Shown: one piece after another, positions 42,561-51,777 of the stretch
Layout: each line of letters opens with the position of its first letter
How positions within the stretch are numbered: the first letter of the stretch is position 1
Assembly: GCA_041398665.1 (NCBI GenBank)
Contig: JAWKUH010000012.1
Span: forward strand, 62,001-126,000
Origin: Rohdeia sp041398665
Lineage (GTDB): Bacteria > Planctomycetota > UBA1135 > GCA-002686595
Length of the DNA stretch: 64,000 nt
Reading direction: 5' to 3'
Translations under genes and position numbers: made by a program
The notes under the pieces: model-generated
What the model saw: only the letters and a program-made list of their open reading frames with translations
Told to the model about the DNA's origin: nothing
Database searches by the model: none

Positions 42561-43211
42561 CTACTGGCGAGGGTGGACGACGTCGTCGTCGGTCCCGAAA
42601 CGGCCGTCGGGGCCGGCCGAGACGAGCTGGTACTTGCCGTGCGCGAGGTAGCGCCCGATGCGCTCGTTCTTGCGCGCGCGGACGATCTGCTCGGTGATCT
42701 GGTTGTTCTCGTCCAGGCACAGGTAGCGCTGGTCGGTGCCGTAGTCCCCGCTCTCGAAGTAGGCGATGGGCTGGCCCCAGGGGTCGACGAACTCCATCAA
42801 TTCCGAGGTTCCGAGGTCGCTGAGCGTGCCCGCGCTGCGGTCGCCGTCGGTGTTCTGGAGCTCGTCGGCCGAGATCTGGCCGCCGGCGTCCCAGTTGTTC
42901 GACCACAGCGAGAGGACCAGGCACTCCACGCCGACGTTGAGCTCGTTGGGCGCGACGCCCCACTCCGTCCGGTAGTGCGACGGCGGGTAGGAGCCCTTCT
43001 CGTGCTCGTAGGCGTCGATCGTGCTCGCGAGCAGCGCGAGCTTGGACCGCGTCGCGTTGATCTGCGTCGCCTCCTGGCTGGTGAGGAGGTTCGGGACGAG
43101 GATCGCGAGCAGGAGCCCGAGGATGAGCATGACCGCGAGCAGCTCGACGAGGGTGAAGCCCGCGCGCGCGGAAGCCGTGATCCTTGCGGTTCGCATCTGG
43201 CCGGTTCGCAT
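42561..43211 (-). CDS. GspG-like major pseudopilin
   Basis: This 216-residue protein carries the leader ASARAG|FTLVELLAVMLILGLLLAILVP, with Phe+1 and Glu+5. LLTSQEATQINATRSKLALLASTIDAYEHEKGSYPPS and the C-terminal SAGPDGRFGTDDDVV calcium-site motif are hallmarks of GspG. It polymerises to form the pseudopilus. The ATG at 43211 has a GGAAG Shine-Dalgarno-like sequence; a second in-frame ATG at 43196 lacks one. A 53-bp gap separates it from the GspH-like gene. Confidence 0.88.
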   Translation of the reverse strand: MRTGQMRTARITASARAGFTLVELLAVMLILGLLLAILVPNLLTSQEATQINATRSKLALLASTIDAYEHEKGSYPPSHYRTEWGVAPNELNVGVECLVLSLWSNNWDAGGQISADELQNTDGDRSAGTLSDLGTSELMEFVDPWGQPIAYFESGDYGTDQRYLCLDENNQITEQIVRARKNERIGRYLAHGKYQLVSAGPDGRFGTDDDVVHPRQ

Positions 43212-43231
43212 GTCTTCCGTCGCCCTCGTTC

Positions 43232-45979
43232 TCAACGCTTCGCGCTCGTGCGCATGGTGATCTCGACGTCGTCCATGCGGACGTCGGCCTGGCGACCGGT
43301 GTCGCCCTCGACGAACAGTCCGATCGTCAGCTCCCGCGTGCCCGTGCCGAACCCGGAGAAGCGCTGGGAGTCGACGACGGGGATGCCGTCGAGGAACACG
43401 CTCACCGTCGCGTCCGAGCCCTCGCCGTCGCGCTCGATGCGCAGGCGGTGCCAGGAGTCCGGCGCGAAGGGGGCGGACTCGGCCGGCAGGTCCTCCCAGT
43501 CGCTGTCGGGGCGACTCGTCTGGAACACGCGCACCTGCGCGAGGCCGTCGCGACTGCGCGCGATGCCGACCATGCCCTGGACGTTCGCGCGGTCGCGGCT
43601 CTGCACGGTCTCGCGCGAGACGAACAGCCCGGCGCGGGCGTTCGTCTCCTTCGAGACCCACACGTTCGCCTCGATCGCGAGGAACTCCGCCGACGCGATG
43701 GTCTGGTAGTAGCGCGCCTCGCCCGACGTGTCGAAGGTGCCGCCGAGGTGCAGCACGCCCTGCACCAGGGTCGCCCTCGGGCCCGCCGCCTCGGAGCGGT
43801 ACCAACCGTTCACGCCGACCGTCGAGTACTCGAACTGCTCGATCCGGACGACCTTCGTGAGGTGGTCGTTGATGCGCTCGATCTGGGCGGTCGCCCAGAT
43901 GCGCAGCGGATCGGTCTCGGGGCGGTTGCGCAGCTGGTCGTCCATCTGGCGCAGCTGGATCACCGCTTCCTCCGCGTTGCCGAGGAGGTAGGCGCACCAC
44001 GCGCGCACGCCGGTCGCGACGGCGAGCTGCGGCTCGGCCTCGAGCGCGCGCTGCGCGGCCTCGCGCGCCTCGATCACGGCGCCGTCCGACACGAGGTTGA
44101 CCGCGCGGCGCAGCCACAGGTCGGCGCGCGTGTCGCCGCGCCCCTCGGACAGGCGCAGCGCCCGTTCGAAGTAGCGTTCGGCGGCGGCGTGGTGCTCGCG
44201 CCGGTACTCGAGCCAGCCGAGCATCGCGAGCGCGTCCTCGAGCTCCGCGTCGTCCTCGAGCGCGGCGCGCAGGCTCTCCTCCGCGCCCTCCCAGTCGTCG
44301 ACGTCGAGCAGGAGGCGGCCGCGCTGGAGCAGCGACCACGTGTCGCCGGGCTTCGCCTCGAGCGCGGACTGCGCGAGGTCGAGCGCCTTGTCGTGCGAGC
44401 CGGAGCACTCCGCGAGCCACGACTGCGCGCGCAGGCTCTGCGCCGCGCGCAGCGGGTCCTTGCGCGCCGCGGCGCGGAGGTCGCGCAACGCCGCCTCGAA
44501 GTCGCCCGCCGCGATCGCGACGATCCCGCGGTTCACGAGCAGCTCGAACGCGAGGTCGGTCGGCGCGCCCGTCACGCTCGCGCCGTCCGTCGCCCACTCC
44601 GGGAGGTCGACGGCACCGACGTCGGCGCCGACGAGCTCGCACGCGACGACACCGGCGATCGCGCGCTGGTCCTCGGGGTTCGCGCGCAGGTTCGCGGCGT
44701 ACATCTCGAGCGCGCCGGTGACGTCGCCGGCACCGAGCATGGCCGCGGCGTACGCGCTCTTCACGCGTTCGCGCGCGTCGCGGACGCCGGAGTCGGCGGG
44801 CAGACGCTCGTAGGCGCGGCGCAGGTGCGGAACGGCCTCCGCGAAGCGCCCGCGGTCGACGAGGTACTCGCCGAAGGCCGCGCTCGCGACCCAGGTGCCG
44901 CGCTCCACCTCGACCGCCTTCCTGAGGCTCGCCTCGGCGCGGTCGACCATGAGGAAGGCGCGCTCGAGCCGAGCCATCGCGACGTGGGGCTCCGGACGGA
45001 AGCCGAAGCGCTCGACGGCGAGCTCCGCCTCGGTGAACGCCTCCTCGTACTCGAACGCGGCTTCGTGCACGCGCACGAGACCGAGGATCGGATCGGGATC
45101 CTCCGGTCGGAACGCCGCGACCCGGCGGAAGAGTTCGCCCGCCATCCCGAGCGCGTCGCCGAACTCGTAGCGCAGTTCGATGCAGCGATCGGCGAGCTCC
45201 ATCATCTCGCGCCACGTGGCCGGGCTCGCCGCCGCGGGCAGGTCGTGGTACGCCTGCCGCGCCGCGTTCTCCGCGGTCTCGGCGAGCGCGAACTTGCGCA
45301 CGCGCGTCCGCTCGAAGGCGATGGGCGGCTGGCCCGGATAGCGGTCCTTGCCGGAGGCGGGCTCGACCTCGACGAACCGGATCGGCTCGTTCAGTCGAGC
45401 CGCGTCCTTGAGACCGTAGGGGTCCTCGTTCGTGATGCGGCCGCGCATCAACGGGATGTCGTTGAGCTCGAGCGTGTCGTAGAGCTTGCGGTAGAGCGCC
45501 TCGAGCTCGCGGCGCTCGTCCGCCTCGAGCATCGACGGGTCGATGCCGTCCCCCACCTCGATGTCGGAGAGCCCCTCGTCGTCGCCCTCGTCCTCGTACT
45601 CGTCGCCGAGGTCCTCGTCCTCGAAGAGGTCGTCGACCTCCGTGACGCGGCGCTGGGTGCGGAGCAGCGCTCCGAAGTTCGAGGGCTCGACGCCCGGCGC
45701 CGGCGGCGGCGCGAGCGCGAGCAGGTCGGGCATCGGCGGCTCGACGAACGGCAGCGGCGGCAGCGGACGCGTGTCGCGCGGCGGCGAGAAGAGCTCCTGC
45801 GACGGCAGGTCGGAGGCGCGGTTGGCGACCGGCGTGCGGACGCCGTGGCGCTCGAGTTCCTTGTCGGCGCCGCGGCGCGAACCGCCGGGGTTCTCGCCGG
45901 TCGAGCCCTGGCGGAAGAACAGGAAGCCGAGCAGCAGCACGGCGACGACGAAGACGATCTGCTCCTGGCGCAGCCTCAT
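43232..45979 (-). CDS. Membrane-anchored TPR protein with C-terminal jelly-roll domain
   Basis: This 915-residue protein begins with a membrane helix (VFVVAVLLLGFLFF) and a disordered acidic region (about 30-160). It then has some twelve TPR-like units (for example AVPHLRRAYERLPADSGVRDARERV; DKALDLAQSALEAKPGDTWSLLQRGRLLLDVDDWEGAEESLRAALE). The last 200 residues form a concanavalin-like jelly-roll (GVLHLGGTFDTSGEARYYQT ... AFLAIEANVWVSKE ... DSWHRLRIERDGEGSDATVSVFLDGIPV). Its start overlaps the GspM/PilO-like stop. It may be the scaffold that links the inner-membrane platform to the pseudopilus or substrate. Confidence 0.75.
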   Translation of the reverse strand: MRLRQEQIVFVVAVLLLGFLFFRQGSTGENPGGSRRGADKELERHGVRTPVANRASDLPSQELFSPPRDTRPLPPLPFVEPPMPDLLALAPPPAPGVEPSNFGALLRTQRRVTEVDDLFEDEDLGDEYEDEGDDEGLSDIEVGDGIDPSMLEADERRELEALYRKLYDTLELNDIPLMRGRITNEDPYGLKDAARLNEPIRFVEVEPASGKDRYPGQPPIAFERTRVRKFALAETAENAARQAYHDLPAAASPATWREMMELADRCIELRYEFGDALGMAGELFRRVAAFRPEDPDPILGLVRVHEAAFEYEEAFTEAELAVERFGFRPEPHVAMARLERAFLMVDRAEASLRKAVEVERGTWVASAAFGEYLVDRGRFAEAVPHLRRAYERLPADSGVRDARERVKSAYAAAMLGAGDVTGALEMYAANLRANPEDQRAIAGVVACELVGADVGAVDLPEWATDGASVTGAPTDLAFELLVNRGIVAIAAGDFEAALRDLRAAARKDPLRAAQSLRAQSWLAECSGSHDKALDLAQSALEAKPGDTWSLLQRGRLLLDVDDWEGAEESLRAALEDDAELEDALAMLGWLEYRREHHAAAERYFERALRLSEGRGDTRADLWLRRAVNLVSDGAVIEAREAAQRALEAEPQLAVATGVRAWCAYLLGNAEEAVIQLRQMDDQLRNRPETDPLRIWATAQIERINDHLTKVVRIEQFEYSTVGVNGWYRSEAAGPRATLVQGVLHLGGTFDTSGEARYYQTIASAEFLAIEANVWVSKETNARAGLFVSRETVQSRDRANVQGMVGIARSRDGLAQVRVFQTSRPDSDWEDLPAESAPFAPDSWHRLRIERDGEGSDATVSVFLDGIPVVDSQRFSGFGTGTRELTIGLFVEGDTGRQADVRMDDVEITMRTSAKR

Positions 45980-46752
45980 CGTGCGACCTCCGCGAGCGCA
46001 GCGACGTTCGGGACACGGGCGACGACGACCTCGAGCACGAGCTCGACCGAATCGGGGTCGTTGCGTTCGCGCTTGATCACGGCCTCCTCCACGACGAGCG
46101 GTTGCGGCTCGGGAGCCTGCAGCCGCACGAGGAGTCGCTCGATCGCGACGTCGTCGCCCTGGATCGTGAAGGTCACGCGGTTCTTCTCGACGACGTCCTT
46201 CGACTTCTTGCCGAGGATGCGCGGGTCGAGCGACGTCTTGATCGTCTCCACGCGCTTGACGCGCTCCTCGATCGCCGCGCGGACCACGCGCTCCGTCACG
46301 TCGAGCGCGTCGAGGTAGCGCTCGATCTCCTCGGGCCGCGTCGGCGACTGCGCGGGGAGCCCGAGCGTCTCGACGACCTCGACGTTGCGTCGACTCGCGA
46401 GCGGCAACAGTTCCGCGCGGACGCGACTCTGCACGTCGAGGTAGCGGTTCGTGTCGGACGGACGGCTCGGGTCGCGGAACTCCGGGCGCGGGAGGAAGTC
46501 GACCTGCGAGCGCAGGTCCTCCACGTTGGCGACGAGCGCGTCGTGGTCCTCCTGCGCCTGGTTGCGGTCGGCCGAGTCGTAGCGCTCCTTGCGCAACTCG
46601 CTGCGCGTCCGCGACACCTGCGCGACGGCCGAGTCCTTGCGCGCGCCGACCGTGGCGCCGATGACGCCCCAGCCGACGAGGAAGACCACGAGCCCCGCGC
46701 CGACGCGGGCCACGAACGTCTTGTTCTCCTGCCAGTACTCCTCGAGATCCAT
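45976..46752 (-). CDS. PilO/GspM-like inner-membrane assembly protein
   Basis: This 258-residue bitopic protein has a short cytoplasmic lead and one transmembrane helix (about 17-36, AGLVVFLVGWGVIGATVG). A coiled-coil (VSRTRSELRKERYDSADRNQAQEDHDAL) precedes a ferredoxin-like domain (VTFTIQGDDVAIERLLVRLQ ... VELVLEVVVARV). The topology and position after a PilM-PilN/GspL protein match PilO/GspM, which dimerise with that partner in the inner-membrane platform. Its start lies 11 bp after the point where a frameshifted PilM would end. Confidence 0.7.
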   Translation of the reverse strand: MDLEEYWQENKTFVARVGAGLVVFLVGWGVIGATVGARKDSAVAQVSRTRSELRKERYDSADRNQAQEDHDALVANVEDLRSQVDFLPRPEFRDPSRPSDTNRYLDVQSRVRAELLPLASRRNVEVVETLGLPAQSPTRPEEIERYLDALDVTERVVRAAIEERVKRVETIKTSLDPRILGKKSKDVVEKNRVTFTIQGDDVAIERLLVRLQAPEPQPLVVEEAVIKRERNDPDSVELVLEVVVARVPNVAALAEVAR

Positions 46753-46763
46753 GGCGCGCGGGG

Positions 46764-46856
46764 TCAGTTGGAGAGCCGGGGGACGGACGGACGGGCGAGC
46801 GACGCGACGGCGTCGTCGGGAACGGCTTCGAAGCTCGTGCGGTGGTGGCGTGACAT
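46764..46856 (-). other. 30-codon reading frame between PilM-like and PilO-like genes
   Basis: An ATG at 46856 opens a 30-residue frame ending at 46764. If the seven-base G run at the preceding gene's stop had one more G, that gene would read through this frame and end 11 bp before the PilO-like start. It may therefore be the true tail of the PilM-PilN protein rather than a gene. Confidence 0.3.
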
Positions 46857-46870
46857 CGCGGCGGGGTTCC

Positions 46871-48526
46871 TCACCCCCCCACCTCCTCCTCGGCGACCGC
46901 GTCGTCGGCGGTCTCCGCGGGCGGACCGAAGGACGTGATCGTGAGCTTGAACGTGGAGAACGTCGAACCGAGCTGCTCGAGGATCTTGTAGTCCGGCAGC
47001 GCGGCGTGCAGCGCGGCGGCGAAGCGCCGGAAGACCTTGTCGTTCTCCTCGATGCCCTCGACCGCCTCGCCGCTGATCGTGACGATCGGCGCCTCCGAAC
47101 CCTTCGGGATGCCGAGCTCGGTGTCGGCCTGGAACGAGGTCGAGAACTCGCGGATCGAGAAGCCGGGAGGCATGAGGCCGTCGAGCGCGTCGACGACCGT
47201 CGCGAGCTGGCGCCCCGAACCGGCGATGCGACGCAGGTCCTCGGCGAGCTCGCCGAGCTCGGCGTTGCTCGCGAGCAGTGCCTGGGTGGCGGAGTCGTCG
47301 CGCTTGAGGCGCGAGAGCTGACCCTGCAACGACGCGGCGCTCGACTCCGCCGCGACGGCCTCGCCGCGCAGCTTCACGAAGCGCTGTCCGAGGAAGGCGA
47401 CGGCCAGCACCGCGGCGAGGATCAGGAACAGCGTGCCCTGCGTGAACTCGCGCTTCTGCAGGATCGCCTTCGGGAGGATCTCGATGCCGTACGCGTCGGA
47501 GTCGGACGCGGCGGTCGCCAGACCGAGCGCGACGACGGCGGCGTACTTGTGCTTCTCGAGCGCGGCGGACGCCTCGGGGTCGAGCTTCTCGGTGTCGACG
47601 ACGGTGAACGGGTCGAAGCGCTCGACCTTGGTCCCCATGACCGAACCGAGGTACGCGTCGAGGCCCTCGACCTCGGCGCCGTCGCCGCACACGAGGACGC
47701 GGTCGAGGCGCAGGTTCTGGATGCGCACCTGGCTCTTCGCGAACGCGACGGTCGACTGGAGCAGGCTGGCGATCTGACCGGCGGGGCCGCTGCAGGCGCG
47801 ACTCGCGCGCTCCGCGTTCTGGTCGTCGAAGCGCGCGCCCGGCGTGAGGTCGAGCATCAGGCGGCGCACGCGAGCCGCCTTCTTCGCGTCGATCGCGAGC
47901 CGATCGGCGATCGCCCGGTCGAAGAGGCGCACGCCGCCCGAGAGGTTGCGCGCGAAGACGAGGTCGCGACCGCGCACGACGATCACGTCGATGTCGTCGG
48001 CTCCGACGTTCGCGATCAGCACGGTGTCGTCGAGGACGACGCCGAATCGCAGCCACGCGTTGTAGAGCGCGATCGAGTTGGGCGTGAACGCGTCGAGCGT
48101 GCCGCCGAGATCCGAGACGTCCTCGCGGAGTTCCTCGAGCAGCGACTCGCGCGCCATGGCGAGGAGCACGACGTCCTCGTCCTGCACCTCGGGCATCTCG
48201 GGCAGGACGTTGAAGTCGGCGGCGACGGCCGAGTCGGAGCTGCCGCCGACCTCCTCGACCTCGAAGCGCATGAGCTTCTTGAGCTGCCAGTCGGGGAGGC
48301 GCGGCACGCGCACGTAGCGCACGTTGACCTCGCGACCCGTGACGCCGACGCGCGCGTCCTTCGGCGCGAAGGGAGCCTCGAGCTCGCCCCAGGCCTCGCG
48401 CGCGTCCTGCGCGTCGACGACCTGGTGCGCGAAGTCGGTGACCGCGAAGGTGTTGCCCTTCACGTGGCCGCGCAGGAGCACGGCCGCGCTCGAACTCACG
48501 TCGACGCCGGTGACGGTGCGGGGCAT
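46871..48526 (-). CDS. PilM-PilN (GspL-like) fusion protein
   Basis: This 551-residue protein has an actin-like N-terminal half (VTGVDVSSSAAVLLRGHVKGN ... YVRVPRLPDWQLKKLMRFEVEE ... DDTVLIANVGADDIDVIVVRGRDLVFARNLSGG ... VCGDGAEVEGL). A transmembrane helix (about 364-380) follows. The periplasmic PilN/GspL-type part has a coiled-coil and a ferredoxin-like domain (IVTISGEAVEGIEENDKVFRRFAAAL ... FKLTITSF). This cytoplasmic-plus-periplasmic arrangement is the GspL scheme: it ties the secretion ATPase to the pseudopilus base. The ATG at 48526 lies 5 bp after the FHA gene's stop. The end coincides with a G7 run (see neighbouring note). Confidence 0.8.
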   Translation of the reverse strand: MPRTVTGVDVSSSAAVLLRGHVKGNTFAVTDFAHQVVDAQDAREAWGELEAPFAPKDARVGVTGREVNVRYVRVPRLPDWQLKKLMRFEVEEVGGSSDSAVAADFNVLPEMPEVQDEDVVLLAMARESLLEELREDVSDLGGTLDAFTPNSIALYNAWLRFGVVLDDTVLIANVGADDIDVIVVRGRDLVFARNLSGGVRLFDRAIADRLAIDAKKAARVRRLMLDLTPGARFDDQNAERASRACSGPAGQIASLLQSTVAFAKSQVRIQNLRLDRVLVCGDGAEVEGLDAYLGSVMGTKVERFDPFTVVDTEKLDPEASAALEKHKYAAVVALGLATAASDSDAYGIEILPKAILQKREFTQGTLFLILAAVLAVAFLGQRFVKLRGEAVAAESSAASLQGQLSRLKRDDSATQALLASNAELGELAEDLRRIAGSGRQLATVVDALDGLMPPGFSIREFSTSFQADTELGIPKGSEAPIVTISGEAVEGIEENDKVFRRFAAALHAALPDYKILEQLGSTFSTFKLTITSFGPPAETADDAVAEEEVGG

Positions 48527-48531
48527 GTGGA

Positions 48532-50652
48532 TCAGCCTTGGCGCTGGATGCGGTTGGCCAGGTCGTCGAGACCGGTTCGTTCGAGATAGCTGCGGATGGC
48601 TTCGGCGGGGTCGGGACCCACGTCCTCGCCGCCGACGTCGAGCGCGGCTCTCTCCGAGCGGATGCGCGCGAGCAGTTCCGTCGCGGTCGAGTGGATCGGG
48701 TTCGTCCCGCCGTCGTCCGTCGGAGCGAAACGGTCGCGCACCACCACGGCGCGCCGTTCGCAGTCGTCGTAGATGCCGGGCAGTCCGAAGAAGCCGGCAC
48801 GCTCGACGTCGGCCTCGACCTCGGACAGCGCCTCGCGCCCCTTGGTCGTGATGACGCCGAGTTCGCGCTCCGCGCGGTCGACGAGGTCGTCCTCGAAGCC
48901 GTAGTTCGCGAGCAGTTCCTTCCACGCCGCGTACGCGTCGCCGAGCCTCCCGGCCTTCTGCGCCATGTCGGCGGTCGACGCCAGGGTCACCGCGGCGTCG
49001 CGCTCCGAGGAGAACGCCAGCTGGGCGCGCGCACGCGTCGCGTTCCCGAGCGCGACCTCGACGCGCGTGCCGGCGCCGTCGAGCGACGAGCGAACGGAGA
49101 CCGGAGCGTCGAACTCGAGGCGCACGAGTTCCAGACCGCGGCCGATCAGGACCTGCGTGACGTCCGTCGCCTCGAATTCGGACTTGAAGGCGCGGTAGGA
49201 GCCGTCGGCGACGACCGCGACGCGCCGCGGGCCGTCGGTGTTCGGTGCGACGTCGAGCACGAGTTGGTGCGGCGCCGGACCGGAGAGCGCGAGGGCGAGT
49301 TCGGGCGCGTCGCCCGCTCGCTGCACGTCGAGTCCGGACTCGGCCCCCGCGGGACCGCGGTCGAGCGTGGCGCGCACGACGACGATCGGGACGTCGAGTC
49401 GCGAGAGGACGAGCGTGCCGTCGCCGGACTCGCCCGTGGTCGAGACGTCGAACTCGCCGATCTTCGTGCGCTCGCCCTGGTCGACGACGAGGGCGGCGTC
49501 GTCGACCGATGCCGAACCGGCGCCCGCGGCCAGCGATCAGGACGCGCGCGGCGGTCGCGCCTTCGGGCACGTGCGCGCGCGCGCGCGCCGAGCCGCTCGA
49601 CGCGGTGCGCGGACCCCACAGCGGCGCGCCGAGGACGGCGCCCTCGGCTCCGAGGAACTCGACACCGACCGGACGAAGGTTCCGCCCTCGACCTCGGTCG
49701 CGACGGAGGCCGCGAGCGTCTGTCCGGGTCGGACCTTGACGGCCTGCGAGCGTTCGATCGCGAAGTCGTCGCCCTCGAGCGTCGCGGCGAGCCCCGCGCG
49801 ACCGCTGATCGCGCCGCCGCGTCCGCGCGAGAAGAGCGCGGGCGCCTCGTCCGCGCCGGTCCAGGACTCGGCGTCGCGCGCCGCCTCGAAGGAGAAGTCG
49901 GCGCCGAGCAGGTTGCCGGCGATGTCGGGCACCGGTGCGGCGGGACGCGCTCCGCCGCCGCCCTCGCCGCCTCCGCCGAACACGAGCCATCCGCCGACGC
50001 CGAGGCCGGCGACGAGCACGACGGCGACGAGGATCGTCGTCACCTTCGAGCCCTTGCCGCGGCGTTCGAAGGCCTCGAAGTCGACCTCGAGCGTCGCGTC
50101 GTCGTCGGGCAGGTCGACGGGAGGCGCGGACGCCGCGCGCTTCGGCGCGGCCGACTTCTGCGCCGCCGGCTTCTGCTGCGTCGGTCGCGCCGACTCGGGA
50201 GCGGCGGGGCGCGCCGGCATCGCGGCCGGCGCGGCGGCAGGCATCGCCGCGGGCTCTTCCAGACTGATCTCGTCGACGTCCTCGAGGAACGGGTTCGTCG
50301 CCGGGACGCCCGCCGGTGCTTCGGGCGCGGCGGCGGCCGGAGCCTCCGCCCGACCGGTGTCGGCGACGACCTGCGCGCGCACGTTGCCGAAGCTGAGCTC
50401 GTCGCCCTCGAGCAGCGCCATGCGCTCGACCTTGCGACCGCCGACGCGCGTACCGTTCGTGCTGCCGAGGTCCTCGACCCACAGCTCGCCGTCCTTCCAC
50501 TCGAGGCGGGCGTGCGAGCCCGACACCGACGCGTCGGCGACGACGAGGTCGTTGCCGTCGCGGCGTCCCAGCGTGAGGCCGTCGTCGCCGACGGGCACGG
50601 TCCGACCTTCGAGCGTGCCCGAGAGGAGGCGCAGGGCGAGTCGATTGGACAT
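48532..50652 (-). pseudogene. FHA-domain membrane protein, frame-disrupted
   Basis: The ATG at 50652 opens an FHA domain (residues 5-95: LTLGRRDGNDLVVADASVSGSHARLEW ... DLGSTNGTRVGG), which binds phosphothreonine. A Pro/Ala linker and one transmembrane helix (about 203-225) follow. The frame moves near 49665 (TFVR + VGVEFLGAEGAVLGAPLWG) and returns near 49535 (after ARVLIA, to GAGSASVDDAALVVDQGERTK). It then runs uninterrupted to 48532 with an extracytoplasmic region rich in strands and helices. The first frame alone stops at 49537. Two compensating indels suggest sequencing error. The FHA domain could report a kinase signal to the secretion platform; the only kinase in the window is at 57494-58576. 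Confidence 0.68.
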
Positions 50653-51030
50653 GCGCGTGCGTGCTCGTTGCTGACTCGACGACGCGATCGGGAGCGCCGG
50701 GACCGCGCGGAGTGCGCAGCCACGTCGGCGTCCGCGCGCCCGCGGGGCGCCGTCGCGTCGTCGTCGTGTCTCGGCCGCCCCTTCGTGCGGCCGCGTGGAT
50801 GGGGAACGGGGGGAGCCCGGCGCCGAGCGCGGGGCGGTCGCGGAGGGCGGTGCGTGCGCCGCGGAACGGGGAGTCGTAGCCCGAGGGGCCGCGGTCGTTA
50901 CGCAATCCCTCGGGCCGTACGAGGGTACTTGTTGCGAGCGGGCAGCGCACGCGTCGCGCGGCTCCCCAGCGATGCGACGCGGCGCGGACGTCGGCTCGCG
51001 GGGGCGGGGAGCGCGCTACGCTCCTGCACC
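50653..51030. other. Divergent intergenic region with one inverted repeat
   Basis: This 378-bp gap lies between the FHA gene and rsmE, both starting outward, so it should hold two promoters. A 9-bp inverted repeat (gcccgaggg at 50879-50887 and ccctcgggc at 50907-50915) encloses 19 bases and could be an operator or attenuator. No gene or RNA was recognised. Confidence 0.4.
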
Positions 51031-51777
51031 GTGCTCTTCCTGGACGGACCCGAGACTCCCCGAGCGGGCGCGACCCTCGAGCTCCGTGGCGACGAGGCGC
51101 ACCACGTCGCACGCGTCCTGCGGCTGCGGGTCGGGGACCGCGTGGGCGGCGTCGACGGACGCGGCGGGCGCTACGAGCTCGCGGTGTCGCGCGTCGAGCG
51201 CGGTCGGGTCGAGGTGACGGTCGCCGACGAGGCCGTTCGGGAGCCGGCGCCCGGCGAACCGGGTGCGCCGCTCCCCCACGTCGAGATCGCCGTGGGCTGG
51301 CCCAGGGGGAGTCGCGGCGAGGAGATGCTCGCGCGACTCGTGCAGCTCGGCGTCGCGCGGATCGTCCCGCTCGTCGTGCGCCGCACGGGACCGGAGCGCC
51401 GCGCCGAGCGACGGGACCGGCTGGAGCGGATCGCGCGGGAGAACCTCAAACAGTGCGAGCGCGCCTGGCTGCCGACGATCGACGAGCCCGTGGGGCTGGC
51501 GGAGGTGCTCGAGCGCTGGAGCGCGGACCTCCCCGCGCCGCCCGTCGCGCTCGACCCGCGCGCGGACGGGTCGCTCCACCGCGTGCTCGAGGCCGATCGC
51601 GAACGCGACGCCATCGGGATCCTCGTGGGCGCCGAGGGCGGCTTCGATCCCGACGAGGAGGCGCTCTGGCGATCTGTGGGCGCGCGCGCGGCGCGGCTCG
51701 CGCCGCACGTCCTCCGGATCGAGACGGCGGCCGAGGCGGCGGCGGCGGTGGCGGTCTGCCTCCTGGAGAGGCGGTGA
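51031..51777 (+). CDS. rsmE: 16S rRNA (uracil-1498-N3)-methyltransferase
   Basis: This 248-residue enzyme starts at a GTG (51031). An N-terminal PUA-like part (LELRGDEAHHVARVLRLRVGDRVGGVDGRGGRYELAVSRV) precedes a SPOUT knot. VQLGVARIVPLVVRRTG, ENLKQCERAWLPTIDEPVGLAEVL, GILVGAEGGFDPDE and LAPHVLRIETAAEAAAAV match RsmE, including the knot GPEGG-equivalent (GAEGG). It methylates U1498 of 16S rRNA with SAM. A CPBP-family gene overlaps its stop (GTGA). No dnaJ or prmA accompanies it, unlike in many genomes. Confidence 0.92.
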   Translation: MLFLDGPETPRAGATLELRGDEAHHVARVLRLRVGDRVGGVDGRGGRYELAVSRVERGRVEVTVADEAVREPAPGEPGAPLPHVEIAVGWPRGSRGEEMLARLVQLGVARIVPLVVRRTGPERRAERRDRLERIARENLKQCERAWLPTIDEPVGLAEVLERWSADLPAPPVALDPRADGSLHRVLEADRERDAIGILVGAEGGFDPDEEALWRSVGARAARLAPHVLRIETAAEAAAAVAVCLLERR

